A DNA stretch of 64,000 nucleotides. Source: SCN-70-22 sp046327755 (GTDB taxonomy: Bacteria; Gemmatimonadota; Gemmatimonadetes; Gemmatimonadales; Gemmatimonadaceae). Both the position numbers and the translations under genes were made by a program. Below the pieces are notes generated by a model. The model saw only the letters and a program-made list of their open reading frames with translations. It was not told the origin of the DNA and did no database searches. The stretch covers positions 62,001 to 126,000 of the forward strand of contig JAXLXW010000011.1 in assembly GCA_046327755.1 (NCBI GenBank). The letters are read 5' to 3'. Shown one piece after another: positions 45,828-54,103 of the stretch (position 1 is the stretch's first letter; the number at the start of each line of letters is the position of its first letter).

Positions 45828-47312
45828 GTGATGTCAGGGCGCTCGATCCGCGTTCGCATCGCGCAGTGGTACACGGCGGTCTTCGCGCCATTCCTGGCCG
45901 TGCTCGCAATGGCGTCGTACTGGTTCCTCGCCTACACCTCGCAGGAGCGCGTCGACGAATTCCTCGCCGAGTCGGCCGCCACCATCGCGTCGGCCATCGA
46001 GTTCGAGCGCAAGCAGGGAGCCGCGGATACGGTGGCGGTGCGCACCGTGGTCGCGTCGATGCGACTGCCGGATGTCGCGGTGTACCTCGTGGACGAATCG
46101 AGCGGGCGCTCCCTCACCAGCTACGAAGGGCTGCGCTTCCGTCGCACCGGGATGCGCACGCTGGAGGTGACGCTCGATTCGCTCCTGGGGCGTGTGGCGC
46201 GCTCGGCGCCGCGCGACCCGACGCTCGTCACCCTTCGGGCCGAACGCCAGGACGTGCGCGTCCTCACGCTCCCCTACACCATCGCCGACCGCGCACTCGT
46301 GATCGGCGTGGCCCAGGTGATGAGCGCACGTTCGCTCATGCTGCGCGACGCGCGCTGGGCGTTAGGCGCGGGCCTTCCGCTGGTGATCCTGATCGCGTCG
46401 CTCGGGGGATGGTGGTTGGCCGGCAAGTCGCTGGCCCCGGTGGACGACATGTCGCAGCAGGCCCAGCGCATCGGCGCGAGCAACCTGCACCAGCGCCTCC
46501 CGGTCGCCAACCCGGCGGACGAGCTGGGGCGGTTGGCCACCGTCTTCAACGGGTTGCTGGCGCGCCTGGAGTCGGCGTTCGAGGCGCAGGCGCGCTTCGC
46601 CGCCGATGCCTCGCACGAGCTGCGAACGCCGGTTGCCGTGATCAGCGGGGAGGCGGAGTTCGCGCTCTCGCGCGGCGACCGGTCGCGCGAGGAGCTGCAG
46701 GACGCGCTGCGCATCGTTGGCGACCAGAGCGGACGGTTGCGCCACATCGTCGACAACCTCTTCTTCCTGGCGCGCGCCGATAGCGGGGACTCCATGGTGC
46801 GCCCCACGCCGCTGTACCTGCACGACCTCCTGGAGGATGCGGTGCGCGCCGTGCGCTCACTCGCCGCGGCGCGGGAAGTGACGGTGCAGCTGACGGGAGA
46901 TGCCGAGGCGCCGATCGTCGGGGACGAGGCGCTGCTGCGGCGCGCCATCGACAACCTGCTCGTCAACGCGATCAAGTACTCGCGCCACGGCGGCGACGTC
47001 ACGATCTCCCTCGCCGATGCCGGCGCGCAGTGGCACGTCGAGGTCGGGGACAGTGGCCCCGGGATCGCCGCCGAGGCGCAGGGGCGCCTGTTCGAGCGCT
47101 TCTTCCGCGCCGAGGAGGCGCGCGCCACCAGTTCCGTCGATGGCGCCGGCTTGGGACTCGCCATCACGCGGTGGATCGCGCGCGCGCACGCGGGCGACGC
47201 GACGCTTGTTTCGACGTCACCGGGCGGGAGCACCTTCCGCCTCCTCCTTCCCAAGGGATCGCACGTCGCCACGGGTCATCCCGCCTCGACGCCCACTGCT
47301 CCGCACGGCTGA
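45828..47312 (+). CDS. Membrane sensor histidine kinase
   Basis: The 494-residue kinase has two membrane spans (FAPFLAVLAMASYWFLAYT and LGAGLPLVILIASLGGWWL) around a periplasmic sensor of about 130 residues. A HAMP domain (QQAQRIGASNLHQRL) follows, then the H box DASHELRTPVAVISGEAEFA and the ATPase boxes RAIDNLLVNAIKYS, GDSGPGIA and DGAGLGLAIT. It is the partner of the regulator just upstream. Confidence 0.93.
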   Translation: MMSGRSIRVRIAQWYTAVFAPFLAVLAMASYWFLAYTSQERVDEFLAESAATIASAIEFERKQGAADTVAVRTVVASMRLPDVAVYLVDESSGRSLTSYEGLRFRRTGMRTLEVTLDSLLGRVARSAPRDPTLVTLRAERQDVRVLTLPYTIADRALVIGVAQVMSARSLMLRDARWALGAGLPLVILIASLGGWWLAGKSLAPVDDMSQQAQRIGASNLHQRLPVANPADELGRLATVFNGLLARLESAFEAQARFAADASHELRTPVAVISGEAEFALSRGDRSREELQDALRIVGDQSGRLRHIVDNLFFLARADSGDSMVRPTPLYLHDLLEDAVRAVRSLAAAREVTVQLTGDAEAPIVGDEALLRRAIDNLLVNAIKYSRHGGDVTISLADAGAQWHVEVGDSGPGIAAEAQGRLFERFFRAEEARATSSVDGAGLGLAITRWIARAHAGDATLVSTSPGGSTFRLLLPKGSHVATGHPASTPTAPHG

Positions 47313-47365
47313 TCCCGCACGCCGGCCACGTGCGCGTTCATCGGGACGTAAGCTCCGCCCCCCGA

Positions 47366-47387
47366 GCTTGCCTGGAGACAGGCGAGC
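47366..47387 (+). terminator. GAGA-tetraloop hairpin between the kinase gene and mprF
   Basis: GCTTGCCTG, loop GAGA, CAGGCGAGC form nine pairs (one G-U). It lies 53 bp after the kinase stop and 49 bp before the chosen mprF start. No T-tract is seen, so it could be a Rho-independent-like pause or a leader structure for mprF. Confidence 0.35.
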
Positions 47388-47435
47388 CGCCCCCGCTCGA
47401 TGTGGTCAGGCGGCGAGCCTCGGATCCTTCGAGCC

Positions 47436-50066
47436 ATGCGCGAGACGCAGCCGGGACACGCAACATGGAAGCGCGCCGCACGCCACGCGGGCGTGGGTAT
47501 CGTCGCCCTCGCGGGGGCAGCCCTCGTGGTGGACGTGTGGCAGCGCGAGCTCACGACACTGCGCAGCGGTGCGATTGCCCACGCGCTGTCGCAGCTCGCC
47601 TGGTCGCAGCTGCTGGGCGCCGGCGCGCTCACGATCGCCACGTACCTGCTCCTCCCGGCGTATGACCTCCTCGCGCTGCGCTACGTGCGGCAGCGCATCG
47701 GGACGGGACGGGCGATCCTCGCGTCGACCGTCGCCTATGGGATCAGCCACACGTTAGGCTTCGCCGCTGTCACGGGCAACGTGGTGCGGGCGCGCTTCTG
47801 GTCCTCGTGGGGGCTGGAGGCGGGCGACATCGCCGTCGCGGCTGGCTTCGCCGGCTTCACCTTCCTCCTCGCCATCACGGCGGTAGCCGGCGTGGCGCTG
47901 GTGGGCGAGCCGCCGACGATGCTGGCGCACCTTCCGTTCGCCGCCGGCGCGGCGCGCACGGTGGGCGTCATCGCCCTCGTCGCGGTCGCCCTCTACCTCG
48001 CGACAGCATGGCGCTTCGCGGGACGCGAGGTCACGCTCGGGGCGCGGCGCATCGGACCGCTGGCGTGGCCGGGCCGTACGGTCCGCATGCCGTCGCCGTG
48101 GATGGCGCTCGGACAAGTGGCGTTAGGCTTCGCCGACTGGGCCGCCGCGGCCGGCGTCCTCTATGCCCTCCTCCCGGCAGGGAGCCATCTCTCCCCCTGG
48201 GCCTTCACCTCCGCCTTCGTCCTCGCGCAGTTGGTGGGGCTGGTGAGCCACGTCCCCGGGGGGCTCGGCGTCTTCGAGACGTTGATGATCTGGCAGTTGC
48301 ACGACCTCGTCGCCACGGGGCCGCTGCTCGGCGCCCTTGTGGCGTATCGGGCCATCTTCTACTTCGCCCCGTTTGCGCTGGCCGTCATCGCCTTGTCCGC
48401 CTTCGAGGGCTGGCGGCGGCGCCACCACCTGCGGCGCGCCGCTGGCGCCGTGCGCGCGGGGCTCGATCGGTGGGCGCGCCCGCTCCTGCCGTCGGCGCTG
48501 GGCGTCATGACACTGTCGGGCGGGGCGATGCTCCTCGTCTCCGGCGCCACGCCGGCCGCGCACGGGCGCCTGCGCATGCTCATCGACGTCATGCCGTTAG
48601 GCATCGTCGAGCTGTCGCACTTCGCGGGGAGCGTGGTGGGGGCCTCGCTCCTCGTCATCGGGTGGGGGCTCACGCGCAAGCTCGACGCCGCCTGGTCCAT
48701 GGCCTGCGCCCTCCTCGGTGCCGGCATCGCCGCCTCGCTCCTCAAGGGGTTCGATTACGAGGAAGCGATCGCACTCGCCGTGATCCTCGCGATCCTCCTC
48801 CCCAACCACGCCCTCTTCCATCGCCGCTCGAGCTTCACGCAGGAACCGCTGACGCCTGGCTGGATCCTGTCCATCGCCGGCATCGTCGCCGCCAGCATCG
48901 TCGTCGGCATCATCTCCTTCCGCCACGTCGAGTTCACGCAGGAGCAGTGGTGGCGCTTCGCGGTGCGCGGCGATGCCCCGCGCTTCCTGCGCGCCTCGGT
49001 CGGCGTGTCGGTCGCCCTCGGCGTGATGGGGCTGCTGCGACTCCTGCGCCACCAACTCCCGGCAGGCGGGACGCCGGACGCGCAGTCGCTGACGACCGTC
49101 CGCACCATCCTCCCCCAGTCGGCCAACGTCGAGGCGAACCTCGCCCTCCTGGGAGACAAGGAGTTCCTCGTCAGCGAGCGCGGCGACGCCTTCCTCATGT
49201 ATGCGGTGCGCGGGCGGTCGTTCGTCGCCCTGCACGAGCCGATCGGCAACCCGCGTTCGGCGCGCGAACTGATCCTGCGCTTCATGGCGCTCGCCGACCG
49301 CGCCGGCGGGTGGCCGGTGCTATACCAGATCGGTCCGGATCATCTCCCCCTCTGCATCGAGTTAGGCTTCTCGGTCGTGAAGCTGGGCGAGGAGGCATTC
49401 GTCCCGCTGGACGACTTCGGGCTCGAGGGCGGGCGCCGCAAGAACCTGCGCCGCAGTCATCGCGAGGCGCAGAAGGGGGGCGCGACCTTCGAGATCGTCC
49501 CGCGCGACGACGTCGAGGCGATCGTCCCCGACCTCGAGCGCGTCTCCGACGCATGGCTCGAGCAGAAAGCCACGCACGAAAAGGGATTCTCGCTCGGCGT
49601 CTTCGACCGCGACTACCTGCGCAACTTCGACATCGCCGTCGTGCGCGTCGACGGACGCATCGTCGCCTTCGCCAACATCCTCACTGCGGGCAATGGTGAC
49701 TTCTCGGTCGACCTGATGCGCTACGACGACGCAGGCCCCGACGGGCTCATGGACTTCCTCTTCGCCGAGGTCATGCTGTGGGCCAAGGCGAACGGCTTCC
49801 GTCGCATGAGCCTGGGGATGGCGCCGCTCTCCGGACTCGAGCCGCACGCCTTCGCCACGCGCTGGACACGCCTGGCGGCGCTGATGTACCGCCATGGCGA
49901 ACCGGTCTACAACTTCCAGGGGCTGCGTCGCTACAAGGAGAAGTTCGATCCCGCGTGGGAGCCGCGCTATCTGGCGACGACGAGCCGCCTCGCCCTCCCC
50001 CGCGTCCTGCTCGACGTGATGACGCTGATCTCCGGCGGCGTGCGCGGCCTGGTCACCAAGGGGTGA
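47436..50066 (+). CDS. mprF: Phosphatidylglycerol lysyltransferase/flippase MprF
   Basis: The 876-residue protein has many membrane segments in the N-terminal two-thirds (flippase, DUF2080-like UPF0104 layout with AYGISHTLGFAAVTGNVVRA and SHVPGGLGVFETLMIWQLHD). The C-terminal cytosolic aminoacyl-transferase (DUF2156) has QSANVEANLALLGDKEFLVS, the FMALADRAGGWPVLYQIGPD stretch and MSLGMAPLSGLEPHAF. It adds lysine (or alanine) to phosphatidylglycerol and flips it, lowering surface negative charge. It is convergent with a VirJ/AcvB-type gene. ATG at 47436 is preferred to 47400 because the twelve extra residues carry no membrane feature. Confidence 0.92.
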   Translation: MRETQPGHATWKRAARHAGVGIVALAGAALVVDVWQRELTTLRSGAIAHALSQLAWSQLLGAGALTIATYLLLPAYDLLALRYVRQRIGTGRAILASTVAYGISHTLGFAAVTGNVVRARFWSSWGLEAGDIAVAAGFAGFTFLLAITAVAGVALVGEPPTMLAHLPFAAGAARTVGVIALVAVALYLATAWRFAGREVTLGARRIGPLAWPGRTVRMPSPWMALGQVALGFADWAAAAGVLYALLPAGSHLSPWAFTSAFVLAQLVGLVSHVPGGLGVFETLMIWQLHDLVATGPLLGALVAYRAIFYFAPFALAVIALSAFEGWRRRHHLRRAAGAVRAGLDRWARPLLPSALGVMTLSGGAMLLVSGATPAAHGRLRMLIDVMPLGIVELSHFAGSVVGASLLVIGWGLTRKLDAAWSMACALLGAGIAASLLKGFDYEEAIALAVILAILLPNHALFHRRSSFTQEPLTPGWILSIAGIVAASIVVGIISFRHVEFTQEQWWRFAVRGDAPRFLRASVGVSVALGVMGLLRLLRHQLPAGGTPDAQSLTTVRTILPQSANVEANLALLGDKEFLVSERGDAFLMYAVRGRSFVALHEPIGNPRSARELILRFMALADRAGGWPVLYQIGPDHLPLCIELGFSVVKLGEEAFVPLDDFGLEGGRRKNLRRSHREAQKGGATFEIVPRDDVEAIVPDLERVSDAWLEQKATHEKGFSLGVFDRDYLRNFDIAVVRVDGRIVAFANILTAGNGDFSVDLMRYDDAGPDGLMDFLFAEVMLWAKANGFRRMSLGMAPLSGLEPHAFATRWTRLAALMYRHGEPVYNFQGLRRYKEKFDPAWEPRYLATTSRLALPRVLLDVMTLISGGVRGLVTKG

Positions 50067-50114
50067 CACCGCGAGCGCGCCGCCCTCTCGCGCGCTCGCA
50101 ACCGTTCGGGACGC

Positions 50115-50873
50115 CTAACGCTTCACCTCTGCCGCGGGAGCCGGGGCGAGCGCGGGCGCCAGCAGCGCGGCGATGGCGTCGAAGCCGTCGGTGAGGCGGT
50201 GGCCGCCGCGCCGCACGAAGGGCTTCGCGATCGTCGTGTCGACCTGCGTGCATCCCGTGTCCTTGTCGTCCGCACCGTACACGCAGATGACCGGCAGGCC
50301 GCGCAACTGCGCGACTTCGGGGGCCACGGGAACGTCGTCGGCGCGCTTGACATCCCGGATGATGTCGATGAGGTGGAACTGGAAGTTGGCACTCGGCGAG
50401 AGCGAGACGAGTGCGATCATGTCGAGTCGTTCGCGCAACGTGGCGGGCCACCGCGCCACGACAAAGGGAGCGATGTCGGCGCCGCGTGAGTAGCCGAGCA
50501 GCACGAGGCGCGTCCGGTTCCACGCGGCCAGGTAGTGCTCGGCGACGCACGCCACGTCCCTCGCGGTTTCAGCGGGGGTGCGCCGCGTCGCCAAGTACGC
50601 GCGCATGTTGAGCCCCACGACCGAGGTACCGCGCGCCGCGAGCGCAACGGCCACCTGTTGGTCCGCGTTGGCCCAACCGCCATCACCGGTGAGGAGCACG
50701 ACGAGCGGCCCCGCCCCCTGCGCGGCGGGACGCTCGATGAGCGGGAGGACGGTGCCCTCTCCCGTCAGGCAGGCGGGGGCGTCTGCGACAGGCGATGCGT
50801 GAGACGCCGACGGTGCGAACGGGAGCGTGGCGACGGCGAGCGAGAACGTGGTGGCGCGTCGACGAAGGCGCAT
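50115..50873 (-). CDS. VirJ/AcvB-family periplasmic hydrolase
   Basis: The 252-residue exported protein has a signal (TTFSLAVATLPFAPSASHA), the VirJ start VVLLTGDGGWANADQQVAVA and the nucleophile elbow LLGYSRGADIAPFVVA with Ser129. The segment VYGADDKDTGCTQ fits the acid-containing loop. In other bacteria AcvB/VirJ (AtvA) proteins hydrolyse aminoacyl-phosphatidylglycerol and are found with lpiA/mprF. Here it is 48 bp from mprF, convergent. The stop TAG lies inside a CGTTAGGC word. The ATG at 50906 is an alternative start, but the one at 50873 gives a regular signal peptide. Confidence 0.88.
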   Translation of the reverse strand: MRLRRRATTFSLAVATLPFAPSASHASPVADAPACLTGEGTVLPLIERPAAQGAGPLVVLLTGDGGWANADQQVAVALAARGTSVVGLNMRAYLATRRTPAETARDVACVAEHYLAAWNRTRLVLLGYSRGADIAPFVVARWPATLRERLDMIALVSLSPSANFQFHLIDIIRDVKRADDVPVAPEVAQLRGLPVICVYGADDKDTGCTQVDTTIAKPFVRRGGHRLTDGFDAIAALLAPALAPAPAAEVKR

Positions 50874-50969
50874 GCGGGTTCGGATGAGAGGTGGGGGGCA
50901 CGCCACGCGCGCCCCCCACCAAAGATCTCCTGCACCAGCTTGCCCTTCGATGAACGAAGGGTCGTGCCC

Positions 50970-52076
50970 CTAGTTGTTCATCCACGGCATCGCAAAGCGC
51001 AGCCGAGCCACGACCCCTTCGGCGCGCTCGTCGATCTCCTCGGCCGCGGCACCGTGCACTTCTCGCACCAGCGCCCCTTGGCTGAAGGCGTGCCGCATCA
51101 GGTCATCGGTATCGGTGGGGAAGAGTTCGACGAAACGTTCGCTGAGGATCAGATCTGCCACGCCCTCGCGATCGAGCATCGCGCGCGTGGCGCGCAGGCC
51201 GGCGACGCCGCGCCCGCGCGCCCCATGCTCGTCGATGATCCCGCGCACCAACTCCGTGTCGAGCTGCTCGGTCCGCGCCATCGTCGCCGTCGCCACCGCC
51301 TGCGCGATCTCGAACGGTGTGGCGTGCAGGTCGATCCCGTCGACGACGAGCGTCCGCCGAGCGAGGGAATTGGGAACCATCGCGCGCGCCGCGGTCACCG
51401 CGCGCACGTTGCCGGCGAGCACGAGCCACCCGTCCTTCCCCGCGATCTCGAGTCCGCGCACCAGCGCCTCGGAGAAGAGACGGTCGCGCATCGCGAGGTG
51501 CTGGCGATCCATCTCGTCGGCGACTGTACCGCCGCGCGTCCCGGCATGAAAGGCGGCGTGGGCGCCTCCCAGGTGCCGCTCCACGTCGAGGTCAGGATGC
51601 GTTTCCAGCGTCTCCAGGCGCTCGAGGTGGCGCGGCGGGGCAAAGCGATACAGGTGCACGTGCCGGGCGTCCACCAGCAGCACCGCCGCGGGTGCCCCTA
51701 ACGAGATCTCGCGCAGGAGCGGCGAGAGCAGCACGCCGTGCTGCCACATGGCAAGGTTGGGGACCGCGGTGTCGATCGGCGTGGAGAAGACGACCTCGCG
51801 CTCATCGACCACGAGGAGGACACCCGGTGCCCGCAGCGACGCGCGCCGTTCCACCATCCACCGCCGCAGGTTGGTGATGGCCGCGTCGAGGGCCATGCGG
51901 TCAGCGTGGGGAGCGGTCACGGTGCGGTCGCGCAGTGAACGAAGCGCGTGCGCCAGCTCGGCCTCCCAGCGGTGCCGGTCTGCGGGATTCTCGACGGACG
52001 CGTGCAGGTAGACGGTGAGGACCTGGCGATCCTGGAAGGTTGCCGCCAGTTGCAACAGGTCTCGATGGTTGAGCAT
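50970..52076 (-). CDS. baeRF (bacterial archaeo-eukaryotic release factor-like) protein
   Basis: The 368-residue protein starts MLNHRDLLQLAATFQDRQVL. It has the eRF1-like layout: LTVYLHASVENPADRHRWEA, then GVLLVVDEREVVFSTPID, AAVLLVDARHVHLYRFAPPR, a loop with HAGTRGGTVADEMDRQHL, and a final eL30-like domain (GKDGWLVLAGNVRAVTAARA, then GVAGLRATRAMLDREGVADL). baeRF proteins are related to Vms1/eRF1 and are thought to act on stalled or hibernating ribosomes. No GGQ is present; GTRGG sits at the comparable place. It is divergent from the phosphoribosyltransferase gene. Confidence 0.8.
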   Translation of the reverse strand: MLNHRDLLQLAATFQDRQVLTVYLHASVENPADRHRWEAELAHALRSLRDRTVTAPHADRMALDAAITNLRRWMVERRASLRAPGVLLVVDEREVVFSTPIDTAVPNLAMWQHGVLLSPLLREISLGAPAAVLLVDARHVHLYRFAPPRHLERLETLETHPDLDVERHLGGAHAAFHAGTRGGTVADEMDRQHLAMRDRLFSEALVRGLEIAGKDGWLVLAGNVRAVTAARAMVPNSLARRTLVVDGIDLHATPFEIAQAVATATMARTEQLDTELVRGIIDEHGARGRGVAGLRATRAMLDREGVADLILSERFVELFPTDTDDLMRHAFSQGALVREVHGAAAEEIDERAEGVVARLRFAMPWMNN

Positions 52077-52525
52077 ACGGCACCACGGTGAAGGTCGGGT
52101 GACTCCGGCCCACGCACGGAGGAGCACTGCCGCACGGAGGAACACTCCCGCACGGCGCGGCGATCGCCGCCGCATGGCGTGCGGCGTGGCCCGGGCAGCG
52201 GTGCGCGCACGCGCGACCACGGATCCCGCCCGGTGGAGTCGGACGCACCGGAGCATCGGGGCCGCCCAAGGCGCGCGAGCGGTAGAGGAAGACGCGCATC
52301 GCACACCAACTGTTGACTCGAACATGCTGCAAGGTCGACGCGAGACGCCATCCGAGAATCCCCGCATCGGGGCGCGCAATGTTCTGACAGCACACCACGT
52401 CGTGTCGGCAGTTCGCGCGCACACCTTCCCGACGATGCTCCTGCATTTTCCCGCTGGACCAGTGCGTCCGATGCACACACTATGGGTCAGGCGTAGATCA
52501 GACGCAGGCCAGGCAAGGAGGACGC
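52077..52525. other. 449-bp gene-free region between divergent baeRF and phosphoribosyltransferase genes
   Basis: No convincing coding sequence was found. Open frames cross it on both strands because the DNA is GC-rich, but they lack conserved composition and one merely extends the baeRF frame. It contains an 18-bp tandem duplication at 52114-52149. It should hold promoters for both stress genes. I looked for DosR- and FNR-type boxes and did not find one. Confidence 0.6.
52114..52155. repeat. 18-bp tandem repeat, two full copies and a partial third
   Basis: GCACGGAGGAGCACTGCC is followed directly by GCACGGAGGAACACTCCC and then GCACGG. The two full copies differ at two positions. They lie in the regulatory gap between the divergent stress genes and may be repeated binding sites. 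Confidence 0.6.
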
Positions 52526-53182
52526 ATGCTGCGCTATTCCGATCGCGAGTCCGCCGGGCGCCGACTCGCTCGAGCCCTGGGCCAGTACGCCGGACAGCCC
52601 GACGTCATCGTTCTTGGCCTTCCGCGCGGTGGCGTCATCGTCGCCGCCGAAGTGGCGGAGGCGCTGCGCCTCCCGCTCGACTCGTTCACCGTGCGCAAGC
52701 TCGGCGTGCCGTGGAACCCCGAACTCGCCGTCGGCGCGATCGCCACGGGCGACGTCGTCGTCTTCGATCACGAGTGCATGCGCACCGTCGGGCTCACCAT
52801 GCACGACCTCGCTCCCGTCATCGAGAAGGAGGAGCGCGAACTGTCCCGCCGCGATGCGGTCTTTCGCGCCGGACGCGGCGCGCTCGCCGTGCGCGGGAAG
52901 ACGGCCATCGTCGTCGACGACGGCCTCGCAACGGGCGCGACCATGACCGCGGCGGTCGAGGCGCTGCGCAAGCTCGGCGCCGAGCGCATCGTCAGCGCCG
53001 TCCCCGTCGCCGCGGACGCCGCGTGCACGTCACTTCGCGCGCTCGCCGATGAGTGCGCCTGCCTCGAGACGCCTCGCCCCTTCTACGGCGTCGGTGCCTG
53101 GTACGATGACTTTCATGACGTGAGTGACGAAGAGGTACTCGTTGCGCTCGCCGAGCACCCACCCGCGCCAACGGTGACGTGA
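52526..53182 (+). CDS. Phosphoribosyltransferase (Rv0571c-type)
   Basis: The 218-residue protein has the PRPP-binding motif TAIVVDDGLATGATMTAA (about 126-142) and the entry DVIVLGLPRGGVIVAAEVAE. Its layout is that of the type I phosphoribosyltransferase family seen with stress genes, such as the mycobacterial Rv0571c. An AGGAGG-type ribosome binding site lies just upstream. It is followed after 282 bp by an Hsp20 gene. The reaction and base are unknown. Confidence 0.88.
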   Translation: MLRYSDRESAGRRLARALGQYAGQPDVIVLGLPRGGVIVAAEVAEALRLPLDSFTVRKLGVPWNPELAVGAIATGDVVVFDHECMRTVGLTMHDLAPVIEKEERELSRRDAVFRAGRGALAVRGKTAIVVDDGLATGATMTAAVEALRKLGAERIVSAVPVAADAACTSLRALADECACLETPRPFYGVGAWYDDFHDVSDEEVLVALAEHPPAPTVT

Positions 53183-53345
53183 TGACGCGTTGGGCTGGCG
53201 CGAGGGACGTGCCGTGAGCGCATTGAGGCGTGGCGCACCTGCAATCGGCATCTCCTAATCACCAACTGCAGACCGCCTCGAGCATTCGAGTCGTCACCTC
53301 CGCCGACGTTTTGGGATTCTTGCGCGGCTGACGGGGAATTCCGGA

Positions 53346-53366
53346 TTGCGAAGCCGCGCATCGCAA
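53346..53366 (+). promoter_or_regulatory. Inverted repeat upstream of the Hsp20 gene
   Basis: TTGCGA, nine bases, TCGCAA, about 99 bp before the Hsp20 start. The 9-base spacer recalls the CIRCE operator of HrcA but the arms are shorter and differ in sequence. It could be the site for a heat-shock repressor. Confidence 0.35.
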
Positions 53367-53464
53367 CGCATTGTGGGGCCCCTTTGGCAGTGCCGCCATT
53401 CACGCTGACGCCCTGGCGGTGTTGCTAGCAGTTCCACGTTAGGGCGAGACGAAGGAGTGCGACC

Positions 53465-54067
53465 ATGCCAAGCATTCGCATCCAACGCGCCACCGACGGC
53501 GAGCACGACCTCCCCATCTTCACCGAACTGGCACGCCGCATGGAGTCCGTGCGACAACGCGCGTTCGAGCTGTTCGCCCAGCGCGGGGGAGAGGAAGGGC
53601 ACGACCTCGACGATTGGATTTCGGCCGAGCATGAGGTGCTCGGCTGGCCGGCCGCCGAGCTCAAGGAGGCCAACGGCGCGTTCCAGGTCGACATCACCCT
53701 CCCCGGCTTCAACGCCAAGGAGGTCGAGGTCACCGCGACGCCGTCGGAGCTGATCGTGCACGCCGCCTCCGTGAAGGAGGAGCATGGCGAGGACCAGGCG
53801 ATCCTGTGGAGCGAATTCGGCTCCAACGACGTCTATCGCAGGTTCGCCTTCCCGCGCACCGTCGACGCCGACAAGATCACGGCAACGCTCGAGCATGGGA
53901 TCCTGAAGGTCCGCGCGCCGAAGCTGGAGGTGACGGTGGAACCCTCGCTCGCGACAGAGGCGCCGGTCGCCGCCGAGCAACCGCTCGCCACGGCGAAGCC
54001 GAAGCCGGCCGCCGCGACCATGCCGCCGGCACGCGAGAACGCCATCGAGATCCCCGTCTCCGGGTAA
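53465..54067 (+). CDS. Hsp20-family small heat-shock protein with extended tail
   Basis: The 200-residue protein has an alpha-crystallin domain: ELKEANGAFQVDITLPGFNA, VTATPSELIVHAASV, and YRRFAFPRTVDADKITATLE ending GILKVRAPK. The N-terminal region (ARRMESVRQRAFELFAQRGG) is of the DUF2934/Hsp20 type seen in environmental bacteria. A proline/alanine-rich tail (PAAATMPPAREN) replaces the usual IxI end; IEIPV at the C-terminus may do that job. GAAGGAG precedes the ATG. It holds unfolded proteins during stress. Confidence 0.93.
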   Translation: MPSIRIQRATDGEHDLPIFTELARRMESVRQRAFELFAQRGGEEGHDLDDWISAEHEVLGWPAAELKEANGAFQVDITLPGFNAKEVEVTATPSELIVHAASVKEEHGEDQAILWSEFGSNDVYRRFAFPRTVDADKITATLEHGILKVRAPKLEVTVEPSLATEAPVAAEQPLATAKPKPAAATMPPARENAIEIPVSG

Positions 54068-54103
54068 CGGCACCCCAGTGTCGGGGACGGCGTCCTTGCG
54101 ACG

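Noticed and set aside
50970..52478. Upstream extension of the baeRF frame by about 134 codons
   Set aside because: The added residues are Arg/Ala-rich without family similarity, and the baeRF domain starts exactly at the ATG at 52076.
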